Shown: positions 1 through 7,749 of the stretch, piece by piece
Position numbering within the stretch: the stretch's first letter is position 1
Layout: the number at the start of each line of letters is the position of its first letter
Notes under the pieces: model-generated
The model's database searches: none
What the model saw: the letters and a program-made list of their open reading frames with translations, nothing else
What the model was told of the DNA's origin: nothing
Position numbers and translations under genes: made by a program
NCBI GenBank assembly: GCA_047618565.1
Contig: JBLHKW010000099.1
Coordinates: 1 to 20,122 of the forward strand
From: JBLHKW01 sp047618565
Lineage (GTDB): Bacteria; Planctomycetota; UBA1135; GCA-002686595
DNA: 20,122 nt
Reading direction: 5' to 3'

Positions 1-107
1 CCGACCTTTGCGTAGCGCTTGAACGTGCCCTTGACCCGTGCGGATGCCCAGAGGGCAACCAGCATGAACGGGCCTACGTACAGGAAGTAAAGCGGGTCGA
101 AGATCAT
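1..107 (-). CDS. YugP-like zinc metallopeptidase, N-terminal fragment (runs off the left edge)
   Basis: Reading leftward from an ATG at 107-105, 35 codons stay open to the window edge, beginning MIFDPLYFLYVGPFMLVALW and continuing ASARVKGTFKRYAKV. A short hydrophobic helix followed by a basic 'RVK.TF.RYAKV' stretch is how the membrane-anchored YugP/COG2738 zinc metallopeptidases begin, where the helix precedes a segment of the type 'VKS.Y.KYSKV'. The catalytic HExxH part of the family would lie beyond the window, so it is not visible. The gene is divergent from the MerR regulator and shares its 248-nt upstream region. No clear ribosome binding site precedes the ATG. The assignment rests on 35 residues recognised by eye; another small membrane protein cannot be excluded. 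Confidence 0.68.
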   Translation of the reverse strand, partial: MIFDPLYFLYVGPFMLVALWASARVKGTFKRYAKV

Positions 108-215
108 GGCTCTGGGGGTCGTTGTCGGAGGTGGAGGCGGCCCGGGCACCGGCCGAAGGGCTCGCTGGTTTCTTATACGACAACCACCTACCGATTTTTG
201 GGAGCAGTGCAGGAA

Positions 216-252
216 ACCGGCCGGGGGGGGCCAATACGGCCCCCCCGGCGGT
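216..252. repeat. G/C-tract hairpin in the divergent intergenic region
   Basis: Arm 216-232 (ACCGGCCGGGGGGGGCC) pairs with arm 238-252, whose reverse complement is ACCGCCGGGGGGGCC. This gives about 15 base pairs with two single-G bulges and a 5-nt AATAC loop. It lies in the 108-355 gap between the divergent peptidase and MerR genes. No T-run follows on either strand, so it does not look like a standard intrinsic terminator. The rest of the gap holds only a weak -10-like TATAAG on the minus strand near 172-177 and no convincing -35 partner. Confidence 0.7.
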
Positions 253-355
253 CGGGGTCGGGTCTCTCCAACTTCGCACTGCCCCAAGAAGGGCGCCCGG
301 GCTATCCTGGGGGCCTGGACGCCCCACTTCCCCCGGGGTCCGGAGAAAGCCTCGC

Positions 356-832
356 ATGACGGACCTATCCCCTGAACACCTCAAGATCGGCGCCTTCGCG
401 GAGCTGCTCGGCACCAACCTACGCACCCTTCGTTATTACGAGGAGCTGGGTTTGCTGGAGCCCGCGCGGCGTAGCGAAGGTGGCTTCCGCTACTACCGGC
501 GCACGGACGTGCACCGGGTCGAGTTGATCCGCGAGCTGCAGAGCCTCGGCCTGCAACTGGAGGAGATCGGCGAGCTCGTGGACACGCGCCCTGCGCTACC
601 CGACCACGACGCGTGGATCGACAAGGTCAAGCAAGCCCTCACGACCCAATCGGGCAGGGTAGAAGCCCGTGTTCAGGCCCTTCGGGAACAGCAAGGGAAG
701 ATCGATGCGGCCCTTCGAAAGCTGGCCGACTGCCAGTCCTGCCGCTTTTGCCCCGAGGCGAAGAACAACTACTGCGAGCCGTGCCAGAACACCGGGTTGT
801 CGCTGCCTGAGCTCCTGAGCGCGCTTTTCTAG
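356..832 (+). CDS. MerR-family transcriptional regulator with a Cys-rich C-terminus
   Basis: The 158-residue protein opens with a MerR winged helix-turn-helix. The segment 'KIGAFAELLGTNLRTLRYYEELGLL' spans about residues 10-34, and 'EGGFRYYRRTDVHRVELIRELQSLGL' follows at about 41-66. A long dimerisation helix spans about 85-123. The C-terminus carries C126-x2-C129-x2-C132-x7-C140-x2-C143. Cysteines here normally bind a metal or a redox cofactor in this family, so metal or redox sensing is a fair inference, but the spacing is not the SoxR pattern and the effector is unknown. The frame stays open upstream to about 122. I chose the ATG at 356 because GGAG at 342-345 is well placed and the upstream residues are low-complexity and unlike MerR. 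The divergent neighbour at 1-107 is a possible target, since MerR proteins often act on adjacent promoters. Confidence 0.93.
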   Translation: MTDLSPEHLKIGAFAELLGTNLRTLRYYEELGLLEPARRSEGGFRYYRRTDVHRVELIRELQSLGLQLEEIGELVDTRPALPDHDAWIDKVKQALTTQSGRVEARVQALREQQGKIDAALRKLADCQSCRFCPEAKNNYCEPCQNTGLSLPELLSALF

Positions 833-937
833 GGTTCGGGCCCCGGCCCGCCCTCGCGACGCCCCGGGCTGCCCTGTACACTTTTGCCGCCCGAGAGCCA
901 TCTCAGGCCTGGCAGCCGCGCACCGGGTAGGATTGTC

Positions 938-1558
938 ATGCAGATTGGCATCCACCCTCTCGGGATCGAGCCCGTAGCTAAACCACGTCGACCCATGGCC
1001 GAACCGATTCAGATCTACGACACCCGCGTGTCGGGCTACTGGAGCCCACGCCACACGATCCTCGACCGCGATGGCGTGGAGCTGGGCGTCCTCACCGTGC
1101 GCCGGAACGGGTTTGGCATGGTGGTCTCGGGCGAGTACCGCCCCGAAAAGGGAGAGGTCCTGTTCTTCCGCCGCGACCCCGGCCTCCTGCGCGCCCAGTT
1201 CTCCATCTGGACGGACGGCAGGGAGTGGCTCGGCTCGTCGATGCGCTGGAACGTGGTCCGACGTCAGATCGACACGTGGACCGGCAGCCGGCCCTACCGC
1301 ATCGTGCCGCGCCAGAGCTTCGGCTGCGGATGGCGACTCGTCGCATCCAAGACGGGCGTTGTGGCCCAGATCATGCCGAAGCCCTTCAGGCGCAGTTCGC
1401 GAATCGAGATCTACCGGAAGATGGACTTCGAGCTGGTGCTCTTCTCCTACTTCCTGGGCTCCACCATCCTGCGCGAGTCCTTCTTCCCAAGCTCACTGGA
1501 TTTCATGCATTCCACGACATCCAAGCCCCACAAAACGCCCAGCCCCTCGAAGGCCTGA
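938..1558 (+). CDS. Conserved-looking hypothetical protein, possible LURP-one/tubby-like fold
   Basis: The 206-residue product is not firmly recognised. From about residue 27 it runs as short amphipathic strands rich in aromatic residues and arginine ('YDTRVSGYWSPRHTILD', 'GVLTVRRNGFGMVV', 'YRPEKGEVLFFRRDPG'). It ends near 'KMDFELVLFSYFLGSTIL', a helix like the buried C-terminal helix of LURP-one/scramblase-type barrels. That fold suggestion is only inference from pattern. No signal peptide, membrane anchor or catalytic motif is visible, and the last ~20 residues are Ser/Thr/Lys/Pro-rich. The start is uncertain. The ATG at 938 has AGGA at 929-932. An ATG at 995, just before the strand-rich part, would give 187 residues. 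A TTG at 884 looks less likely. The gene lies alone between the MerR regulator and the large CarboxypepD_reg gene. Confidence 0.78.
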   Translation: MQIGIHPLGIEPVAKPRRPMAEPIQIYDTRVSGYWSPRHTILDRDGVELGVLTVRRNGFGMVVSGEYRPEKGEVLFFRRDPGLLRAQFSIWTDGREWLGSSMRWNVVRRQIDTWTGSRPYRIVPRQSFGCGWRLVASKTGVVAQIMPKPFRRSSRIEIYRKMDFELVLFSYFLGSTILRESFFPSSLDFMHSTTSKPHKTPSPSKA

Positions 1559-1733
1559 CGCAACCACCCTGCGGCAGCCGTCCGCTGCGGCCGGCACGAC
1601 GCCATGGAGCCCCTGATGGGCCCCAAAAAAGAGCCCCAGGCCAGCGGAAGAAACTCACCACAGGGACGTCCGAAACAAGGTTCGCCCCCCACATCGCGGG
1701 CTTCAAGCCCACGGCACTTCACAGCAAATAGCC

Positions 1734-3713
1734 ATGCGACCCCTTCTCGTCCTCATCCTCATCGTCGCCGCCCTGGGCGCCTTCTACGTCGCTTTCTCTG
1801 GCGACTCGACCGATACGCAAACTCAGGGCCTGTCCCCGGATGCCCGGCCGACCACCCCGGTGGGCACGGCCGACGACGCCCAGCTCGTCGGACCGGACGC
1901 CGTCCTGGAGGACCGCAGGGCACAGCCTGTCGCCGAACTGGACCAGCCGCAGGCGATCGACGACCGCAAGGGCTTCAAGAACCGCCTCACCGGCCGCGTC
2001 GTCGACGAGGACAACAACCCGATCGCCGATGCCTCCGTCGTGCTGACCAAGTGGGGTCGCTCGACCTTCTTCTTCACCGAAGACGACGGTAGCTGGGATC
2101 GGTCGGACGACCGCAGCGCCAAGACGGACGCGGAGGGTGTCTACCAGTTCGATGACCTGCCCGCGTTCAACGGTTTCGCGCTCGTTGCTAGCCACGACGA
2201 CTACGGCACGACCGAGGTCGGCGAGGTTGGAATGGAGGACAGCGGCCTGTTCGAGGAACCGCCGATCGTCCTGCACCCCGGATTCAAGGTCTGGGGCGTC
2301 ATCACGGACACGGGCGGAAACATCGTCCCGAGCGCGAGCGTCGTGCTCTCGCTGCCCAACCTCGGCAGTGACCCGATGGATGGACCCGAGACCAAGCGCC
2401 TGAAGTCCGACGCCACCGGCGGTTACGAGATCAAGAGCGTCAGCCCCGGCATGTACGCCCTGACGGTCACGGCCGACGGCTACGGTCGGCTGATCATGCA
2501 GAAAGTCCAGATCGAGGAAGGCCAGGACCTGGAGCTGAACGTCGAGCTGGCCGTAGCGCAGATGATCGCAGGCCGCGTCACCTCGCCGGGCGGCATCGGC
2601 GTGCCCGGCGCGAAGATACAGGCGTACTCGATGCCCGGACGCGGCAAGATGTCGCGCTCCCAGACGCTTTCCGACGAGAACGGGGAGTTCCGTTTCGAGG
2701 ACATCCCGGCCGGCAGCTACACGATCATGGCCAGCCAGAAGGGCTTCAACCACGATCGCAAGCAGCGCATCGAGACGGGCAACATGTCGCTAGTCATCGA
2801 GCTGATCCCGCTGCCCAGCGTGAGCGGGCGTGTGGTCGACGCCGACACCGGCAATCCCGTCCCTGGATGCCTCATCCGCCTGCGCCAGGCGGGCTCCCCG
2901 GGTGAAGTCTCGATGCCGGTCAGCGGCACGAACGGCACGTCCAAGGGCAAGGACGCGCTCTTCACCGTCAACCCACCGAATGCCGGCAAGTACATCGCTG
3001 AGGCCAGCTCGGCGACCTACGCGACCTGCTTCTCCGAGCCCTTCTCGATCGCACAGGGCCAGGTCCTGACGGACATCGTCGTGCGCATGTCGCGCGGCGG
3101 CAAGATCGTCGGGCGCATCGTGGACCCGAGCGGCAAGGGCGTGGGCGGCGTGGTCATCGAGACCCAGGACAACGACTGGACCGACGACCAGTTCATGCGC
3201 GCCCTGGGCGACATGTACCCGACCAACGCGACCACGCGGCAGGTGCGCAGTCAGGCCAACGGCGAGTTTGTGGTGCCCAATCTCACGCCCGCCAGCTACC
3301 TGCTCCAGATCAAGCACGCGTCCCACTCCACAGCCACGAAACGCGACCTGCAGGTCATCGAAGCTCAGGAAGCCAACGCCGGCGACATCCGCATCGAGCG
3401 TGGCGCGGAAGTCAGTGGCACCGTCTACGGTCCGTCCGGCAAGCCGCTCGCCGGCAGCGTCGTGCAGCTGACCATGCGGCCCCTGGCCGACGAGTTCCCG
3501 ACGCGCTACTCCGCCAAGACCGACGGTCAGGGCAGCTACCGCTTCATGCACGTGCGCCAGGGCAGCTACACGATCAAGGCCACGCGCAGCGCGGTGGCCG
3601 GATCCGACCCGTTCCAGGCACTGGGCGACATGAAGGCCAGCCAGATGCCGATCGAGGTGCAAGAAGGCGAGAAGCACACTGGCATCGACCTGAAGCTCGA
3701 CGCGCGCGGCTGA
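1734..3713 (+). CDS. Membrane-anchored protein with six CarboxypepD_reg-like domains
   Basis: This 659-residue protein starts with a hydrophobic segment (about residues 2-22) that could be an uncleaved anchor or a signal peptide, then a polar linker to about residue 80. Six Ig-like beta-sandwich units follow. Each opens with a 'V-G/S-G-x-V-x-D/S-x-x-G-x-P-V-x-G-A' type motif, at about residues 85, 184, 277, 362, 457 and 559. Most include the family's 'T-D-x-x-G-x-Y/F-x-F-x-x-L/V-x-P/A-G-x-Y-x-L' strand pattern. These match carboxypeptidase regulatory-like domains (PF13620 type). No peptidase residues are present, so the domains probably act as extracytoplasmic structural or binding modules. 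The ATG at 1734 directly precedes the hydrophobic segment. The 175 nt upstream (1559-1733) hold no gene I can support. A paralogue of similar design lies at 11474-12823. Ligand and partner are unknown. Confidence 0.9.
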   Translation: MRPLLVLILIVAALGAFYVAFSGDSTDTQTQGLSPDARPTTPVGTADDAQLVGPDAVLEDRRAQPVAELDQPQAIDDRKGFKNRLTGRVVDEDNNPIADASVVLTKWGRSTFFFTEDDGSWDRSDDRSAKTDAEGVYQFDDLPAFNGFALVASHDDYGTTEVGEVGMEDSGLFEEPPIVLHPGFKVWGVITDTGGNIVPSASVVLSLPNLGSDPMDGPETKRLKSDATGGYEIKSVSPGMYALTVTADGYGRLIMQKVQIEEGQDLELNVELAVAQMIAGRVTSPGGIGVPGAKIQAYSMPGRGKMSRSQTLSDENGEFRFEDIPAGSYTIMASQKGFNHDRKQRIETGNMSLVIELIPLPSVSGRVVDADTGNPVPGCLIRLRQAGSPGEVSMPVSGTNGTSKGKDALFTVNPPNAGKYIAEASSATYATCFSEPFSIAQGQVLTDIVVRMSRGGKIVGRIVDPSGKGVGGVVIETQDNDWTDDQFMRALGDMYPTNATTRQVRSQANGEFVVPNLTPASYLLQIKHASHSTATKRDLQVIEAQEANAGDIRIERGAEVSGTVYGPSGKPLAGSVVQLTMRPLADEFPTRYSAKTDGQGSYRFMHVRQGSYTIKATRSAVAGSDPFQALGDMKASQMPIEVQEGEKHTGIDLKLDARG

Positions 3714-3751
3714 GAGCCCCACGGACGCCCGAGTTTTGTTATGACGGCGGC

Positions 3752-4576
3752 ATGGATCGCCGTCCGCAGGACACCAAAGATGAGAACCCGGCCGGCGCGC
3801 CGGAGACGGCCGGGGAATGGTCCACATTCCTTGAGAGCCGCCTGAACTACCCGGTCGGTGTTGTCTTCGGCCGCTCGCGCACCTACCCGATCCAGGTGCG
3901 CCCAGCCAAGGCGGGCCAGCCCAAGCAGTCGACCCTGGTCGTGCGCATGCACTCCATGTTCGCGGACGCGCCGCTTGAGGTGGCCGAGTCGGTGGCACGC
4001 TGGATTCGCTCCGGAAAACGCGCGCAACGCGCCTCGGCCATGCTCGACAGATGGATCGAAGAGCGCTCCGCTGAACTACCCGCGCGTACCGTGGCGCGCG
4101 AGCGCCTGGTCCCGGGCGGAGATGTACACGACCTCGAACGACTGGCACGCGAGCTGGTCGCAGGGCCGCTCGCCGCAGACTTCCCCGATGGCACGCCGCT
4201 GCCCCACCTGACCTGGGGTCGCCGCGGGCGAAGCAAGACACGGCGCTCCCTGCGACTCGGGAGCTTCGACCTGGAAGCCAACCTGGTGCGCCTGCATCCG
4301 GTCCTCGACCAGGCCGCGGTCCCGGAGTGGTTCGTGCGGTACGTCCTGTTCCACGAACTGTTGCACGCAGCCATCCCGCCCGTGCGGGGCAAGGGGGCGC
4401 GCTGGGTGCATCACGGCCCGCAGTTCCGGCGACGGGAGCACGCCTACGCAGACCATGCGCGCGCCCTCACGTGGGAGGAAAAGAACCTGCCGGCGCTGAT
4501 CCGGTCCGCGCGTGCTGACCGGCCGATCGCCGTGAAGACCAGGCTCCAGGGCTTCCAGCGCCTGTTCAGGTTCTGA
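3752..4576 (+). CDS. SprT-like (HExxH) zinc metalloprotease-like protein
   Basis: The 274-residue protein has a C-terminal zinc-protease signature. H201-E-L-L-H205 lies in a hydrophobic helix after 'PEWFVRYVLF', and a third ligand candidate is at H220/H221 in 'HHGPQF'. The preceding 'LRLGSFDLEANLVRLHPVLD' is the strand-turn that precedes the catalytic helix in SprT/YgjP-like proteins. The region between the HELLH and HHGPQF motifs is short, as in SprT domains. The N-terminal ~120 residues are charged and match no domain I know; they include 'LVVRMHSMFADAPLEVAESVARWI', reminiscent of a substrate or nucleic-acid-binding lobe. There is no signal peptide, so it is probably cytoplasmic. It starts 38 nt after the preceding gene and may share its transcript. 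It is convergent with the ATPase gene, with only 15 nt between. Function beyond probable metal-dependent proteolysis is not inferable. Confidence 0.84.
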   Translation: MDRRPQDTKDENPAGAPETAGEWSTFLESRLNYPVGVVFGRSRTYPIQVRPAKAGQPKQSTLVVRMHSMFADAPLEVAESVARWIRSGKRAQRASAMLDRWIEERSAELPARTVARERLVPGGDVHDLERLARELVAGPLAADFPDGTPLPHLTWGRRGRSKTRRSLRLGSFDLEANLVRLHPVLDQAAVPEWFVRYVLFHELLHAAIPPVRGKGARWVHHGPQFRRREHAYADHARALTWEEKNLPALIRSARADRPIAVKTRLQGFQRLFRF

Positions 4577-4591
4577 GGCGCGGGGCGCGGG

Positions 4592-5368
4592 TCAGAGCGC
4601 CGTGTAGCCCGCCGACGTGTCCTTGATGGACCCGGCAGTCAGGCACGTCCCGAGCACATTGCCGCCCAGCGCTTCGAGGGTGTTGTGGGTCTGCTGCACG
4701 TAGTAGCGCGGGGTCTCCCCCAGCCGGACGACCAGCAGAATCCCGTCGGCCATCGCCCCGAGCAAGCTCGCGTCGGAGATGGTCATCGCCTCGGGTGTGT
4801 CGATCAGCACGTAGGAATAGCGCTGCCGCAAGCGGTTCATCACCGAGCGCATGCGATCCGAACCGATCAGCTCGGAAGGGTTCGGCGGCAAACTGCCCGC
4901 CCCCATGACGGACACACCGTTCACGGATGTCTGGCGCACCGCCTGGTCGAGGGTGAGCTCGCCGCGCAGGACCTCGGTCAGTCCCTGACGGCGGGGTAGA
5001 CCCAGGTAGTTTTCGATGGCCGGGTGATGCAGGTCCCCATCGACCACGAGCACCTCAATTCCCGGCAACTCGGCCATCGAGATGGCCAGATTGAGAGTGG
5101 CGACGGTCTTGCCCTCGCCGCGCAGTGCGCTGGTCATGACGAGCGTATGGGAAGCGCTGTCCGGATTGAGCGCCTGGATCGAGTTCCGCAGCCCGCGGAA
5201 CTGCTCCGCGATCTGGCTGCGCGGCTCGGTGACCATGACGATCTCCTCGCGCCGCACGGGAATCTCGCGCGCTTCTCCCGGCTCCGGCGGCAGCGGCCGG
5301 CTAGCGGGCACCGCCACCTTCTTCAGGCGGAAGCGCGGATTCGTAGCTTTCTCTCGGGGAACGACCAT
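4592..5368 (-). CDS. CpsD/CapB-type ATPase (BY-kinase-like), stand-alone
   Basis: The 258-residue protein belongs to the P-loop tyrosine-kinase/ATPase family that regulates polysaccharide export. 'EQFRGLRNSIQ' at about residues 55-65 matches the family's 'E.yR.LRtn' oligomerisation helix. The Walker A segment is S80-ALRGEGKT-88, the Walker A' segment is 'VLVVDGD' (106-112), and Walker B is 'YVLIDTP' (186-192). Two positions deviate from the usual pattern: the typical proline before GEGK is arginine, and the usual 'DADLR.P' reads 'DGDLHHP'. The C-terminus has a single tyrosine ('GYTAL') instead of a tyrosine cluster, so autophosphorylation in the classical sense is doubtful. No Wzz/GumC-like membrane partner or export gene is nearby. 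The 207-nt upstream region holds no gene I can support. The start at 5368 is the most upstream ATG; a later Met at residue 45 is possible. Confidence 0.88.
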   Translation of the reverse strand: MVVPREKATNPRFRLKKVAVPASRPLPPEPGEAREIPVRREEIVMVTEPRSQIAEQFRGLRNSIQALNPDSASHTLVMTSALRGEGKTVATLNLAISMAELPGIEVLVVDGDLHHPAIENYLGLPRRQGLTEVLRGELTLDQAVRQTSVNGVSVMGAGSLPPNPSELIGSDRMRSVMNRLRQRYSYVLIDTPEAMTISDASLLGAMADGILLVVRLGETPRYYVQQTHNTLEALGGNVLGTCLTAGSIKDTSAGYTAL

Positions 5369-5575
5369 ATTGCGCTGAAACTGATGCGGCGGACCATCAT
5401 GCTCATCGGCCTCGCCAGGGGAAGGCCCAAGCTGAAACCTCCGTCAATCCCCCGAGTTTCGCAGTGTGGACGATCTGAAACCGGAAGCGGGTCCCGCGGG
5501 TGCCGAAGACCAAACACCTAAACCACTAACCATGCGTACTTTACGGCACTTTTCCGTCCGCGATACTGGACCCGA

Positions 5576-7633
5576 TCAGCGCCCGGAAAATCCGAGCCTT
5601 CGGTCCATGCGATCCAGCGCCAGGGGCCGTGGAGAGCTGCGCGGGGGCCAGCCGGCCTGGTAGAGCAGCTCCAGGATCGGGTGGTCCGCGGACTGCGCCG
5701 CCGTTCGCAGGCGGCTCGCCAGGACTTCGGCCTCGCGGTCGAGGCGCACCCGCCCGAGCCCGACCAGGGCCTGTGCCACCGCCGGCGCGAGGTCGGCCGC
5801 GGGCGGCATGTTGGCGACCTCCTCCACCAGTGCAGCGCGCGCGCGCCAGCCCACGTCGGGAGCTGCGCAGAGCGCGCCCAGGTCGAGCAGCTCCTGCGCG
5901 TTAAGGGTCGATCGCTCCAGCAAGCGATCCAGACTGACGCGTCTGGCTTCTTCAGGGAGGAGACCGGCGCGCAGGCGCACCCGCTCCACCTGCGCCCTTG
6001 CACCCGCATCCACGGCGCCGATCGCTGCCTGCTCAAGGAGAGCTTCCACGGACGCGTTGCGCGCCATCCCGCACCACAGTCGCAGGCGCTCGGCCAGCAA
6101 GTCGAGAGAACCCGACTCCAGAATGCGCCAGAACAACTGCACGGCCTGGGGACCGTCGCCGGAGTCGAGGCGCCAGCTCAACACGGCCAGAAGTTGTCCG
6201 GGCGCGTGCAAGGAGGCGTGCCAGTCCCCCGCCGGAAACGGGATTTCCGCGGCGGACAGGTGCAGGGTCAACTCGTCGAGCCACTCGCCGCCGCGCTCGA
6301 ACAGTTGCGCGGGAGCACGGACCTGCAGCGCTGGGTCGGGCACGCCGTCGTCGCCCCTCAAGCTGGCCGCTGTGCGCAACGCCTGAAGCCGCAGACCGGT
6401 CGAGCCGGAACGGCCAAACTCGGCGAGCGCCAGCTGACGCACGCCGGCACCTGCCCGGGCCTGTCCTTCGAGAGCGACGAGCCGCAACCAGCGCGCCGCA
6501 GGCGGCAGCCCCTTCCAGCCCCTCGTCAGCAGTGTGCTCCAGCGCGCATCGGCACCGAGCTGCCCCATCGCGCCCATGGCCAGCGCGAGTCGCTGGGCGC
6601 GCGCCAGGGATCCGGGCGCCCCCACGGAGAGCTCGCGATCCACGGATTCGAGCAGACCTTCCATGTCCGCTGGGGTCGAGAACGAGGGCGCCACCCGTCC
6701 GCGCGACGCGGCCAGCAGCAGCGCCTCGCGCGCCGCAACATCCCCACGATCGTCCCACAGTTGCTCGAACCAGGCGATCGCGGCCGGCCACCCGAGCGAG
6801 GCCAGCGCCCGCGCGCAGGCGATACTCCAGGCCGGGTCTGAGGTGCGCAACACCCCGCGACACCACTCGATACAAAGGTCGGCCGTGCTCGCAGCCGGGC
6901 CGAAGGCCAGACCTCCGCCGCTCGCGTGGATGCGTACCCAGGGCTGCCCGCCGCTTGCGTACGCGCGCTGCCCGTGAACCTCGAACGCCACGCGCTGCAC
7001 GCGCGCCAGTTCCGGCAGCAGCTCGGACCAGACGCCCTCGAACGCGCCGCCACTGCGCAGCGGAACGAAGGCCCCCACGTGGACTCCCGGATCCAGTCCG
7101 GGATCGAGAACAAGGGTCGCGGGCGCGGGCGCCAGACGCTCGATCCGATCGACCAGCGTGGCGATACCCGCGTCGCGCAGGTCGATCGAGAGCAGACTGC
7201 TGGCCGAGTCCTCCCAGTCCGCGGGCACCACCGACGGAGCCAGGGGGAGCTCCTCGGCGGACGGGTTCCAGCGGTCGATCATCTCCAGCACGGCCACCCG
7301 TCCGACCTCGGAAACGTCCCCATCGGGGTCCGCAAGGAACAGGACCGCCAGCCCGAGATTGCGACTGTCTGCAGCCAGTGCCCAGCTCAGGCGCCGGCGC
7401 ATTTCCGCATCGCCATCGCGGGCCGCGCCCGCGGCCAGCGCGAAGTCCGTGGCGGCGATGTGGGCCGCGATCCAGCGCTCGGCCCCGCGCCGCTCGGCGC
7501 TGCTGGCCGAACCGAGCCGTTCGAGCTGCTCCTCGAAACCGCCGCCTGGCTTCCCGGCTTGCGCAGGCAGGCCCGGCAGCCCGAACAGCAACAGCGGCAG
7601 GATTGCGGCGGAAAGGCTCACGAGAGTACGCAC
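5576..7633 (-). CDS. Secreted or periplasmic helical-repeat protein of unknown function
   Basis: The 685-residue product starts at a GTG (7633-7631). Residues 1-27 form a good Sec signal peptide: Arg at position 2, a leucine-rich core, and a small-residue 'LPAQAG' cleavage region. The rest is dominated by alanine/leucine/arginine helices with HEAT-like spacing, e.g. 'SAERRGAERWIAAHIA', 'DAEMRRRLSWALAADS' and 'WSIACARALASLGWPAAIAWFEQLW'. One strand-rich island lies around residues 150-240 ('LLSIDLRDAGIATLVDRIERLAP...TLVLDPGLDPGVHVGAFVPL'), which resembles secretin/TonB short N-terminal domains seen in some planctomycete proteins. I do not recognise a family. Helical repeats of this kind usually act as protein-binding scaffolds. 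The gene is divergent from accC and lies 207 nt upstream of the ATPase gene on the same strand. Strong codon bias in this frame supports it over the open frames on the other strand. Confidence 0.8.
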   Translation of the reverse strand: MRTLVSLSAAILPLLLFGLPGLPAQAGKPGGGFEEQLERLGSASSAERRGAERWIAAHIAATDFALAAGAARDGDAEMRRRLSWALAADSRNLGLAVLFLADPDGDVSEVGRVAVLEMIDRWNPSAEELPLAPSVVPADWEDSASSLLSIDLRDAGIATLVDRIERLAPAPATLVLDPGLDPGVHVGAFVPLRSGGAFEGVWSELLPELARVQRVAFEVHGQRAYASGGQPWVRIHASGGGLAFGPAASTADLCIEWCRGVLRTSDPAWSIACARALASLGWPAAIAWFEQLWDDRGDVAAREALLLAASRGRVAPSFSTPADMEGLLESVDRELSVGAPGSLARAQRLALAMGAMGQLGADARWSTLLTRGWKGLPPAARWLRLVALEGQARAGAGVRQLALAEFGRSGSTGLRLQALRTAASLRGDDGVPDPALQVRAPAQLFERGGEWLDELTLHLSAAEIPFPAGDWHASLHAPGQLLAVLSWRLDSGDGPQAVQLFWRILESGSLDLLAERLRLWCGMARNASVEALLEQAAIGAVDAGARAQVERVRLRAGLLPEEARRVSLDRLLERSTLNAQELLDLGALCAAPDVGWRARAALVEEVANMPPAADLAPAVAQALVGLGRVRLDREAEVLASRLRTAAQSADHPILELLYQAGWPPRSSPRPLALDRMDRRLGFSGR

Positions 7634-7749
7634 AGCGAGCAGGTTAGCGCCTCCGGAGTCGCCCGCAGACGATGAATATGCCCGCGTTCGTGGAAGTTCG
7701 CGCTCTGGACATTAACCTCGCAGGCCCGGATCCCCATGCCGGGTGCCCC

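Noticed and set aside
122..355. In-frame extension of the MerR gene upstream to a GTG/ATG near 122
   Set aside because: The extra 78 residues are glycine/proline/arginine-rich and cross the G/C hairpin, while a good ribosome binding site and normal MerR start are at 342-358.
831..856. GC-rich inverted repeat CGGGCC/GGCCCG after the MerR stop as a terminator
   Set aside because: Two-base loop and no T-run. It is an ordinary GC palindrome at this base composition.
1615..1640. T-run on the minus strand (A-run at 1625-1630) as an intrinsic terminator
   Set aside because: No stable hairpin precedes it on the minus strand, and no minus-strand gene ends there.
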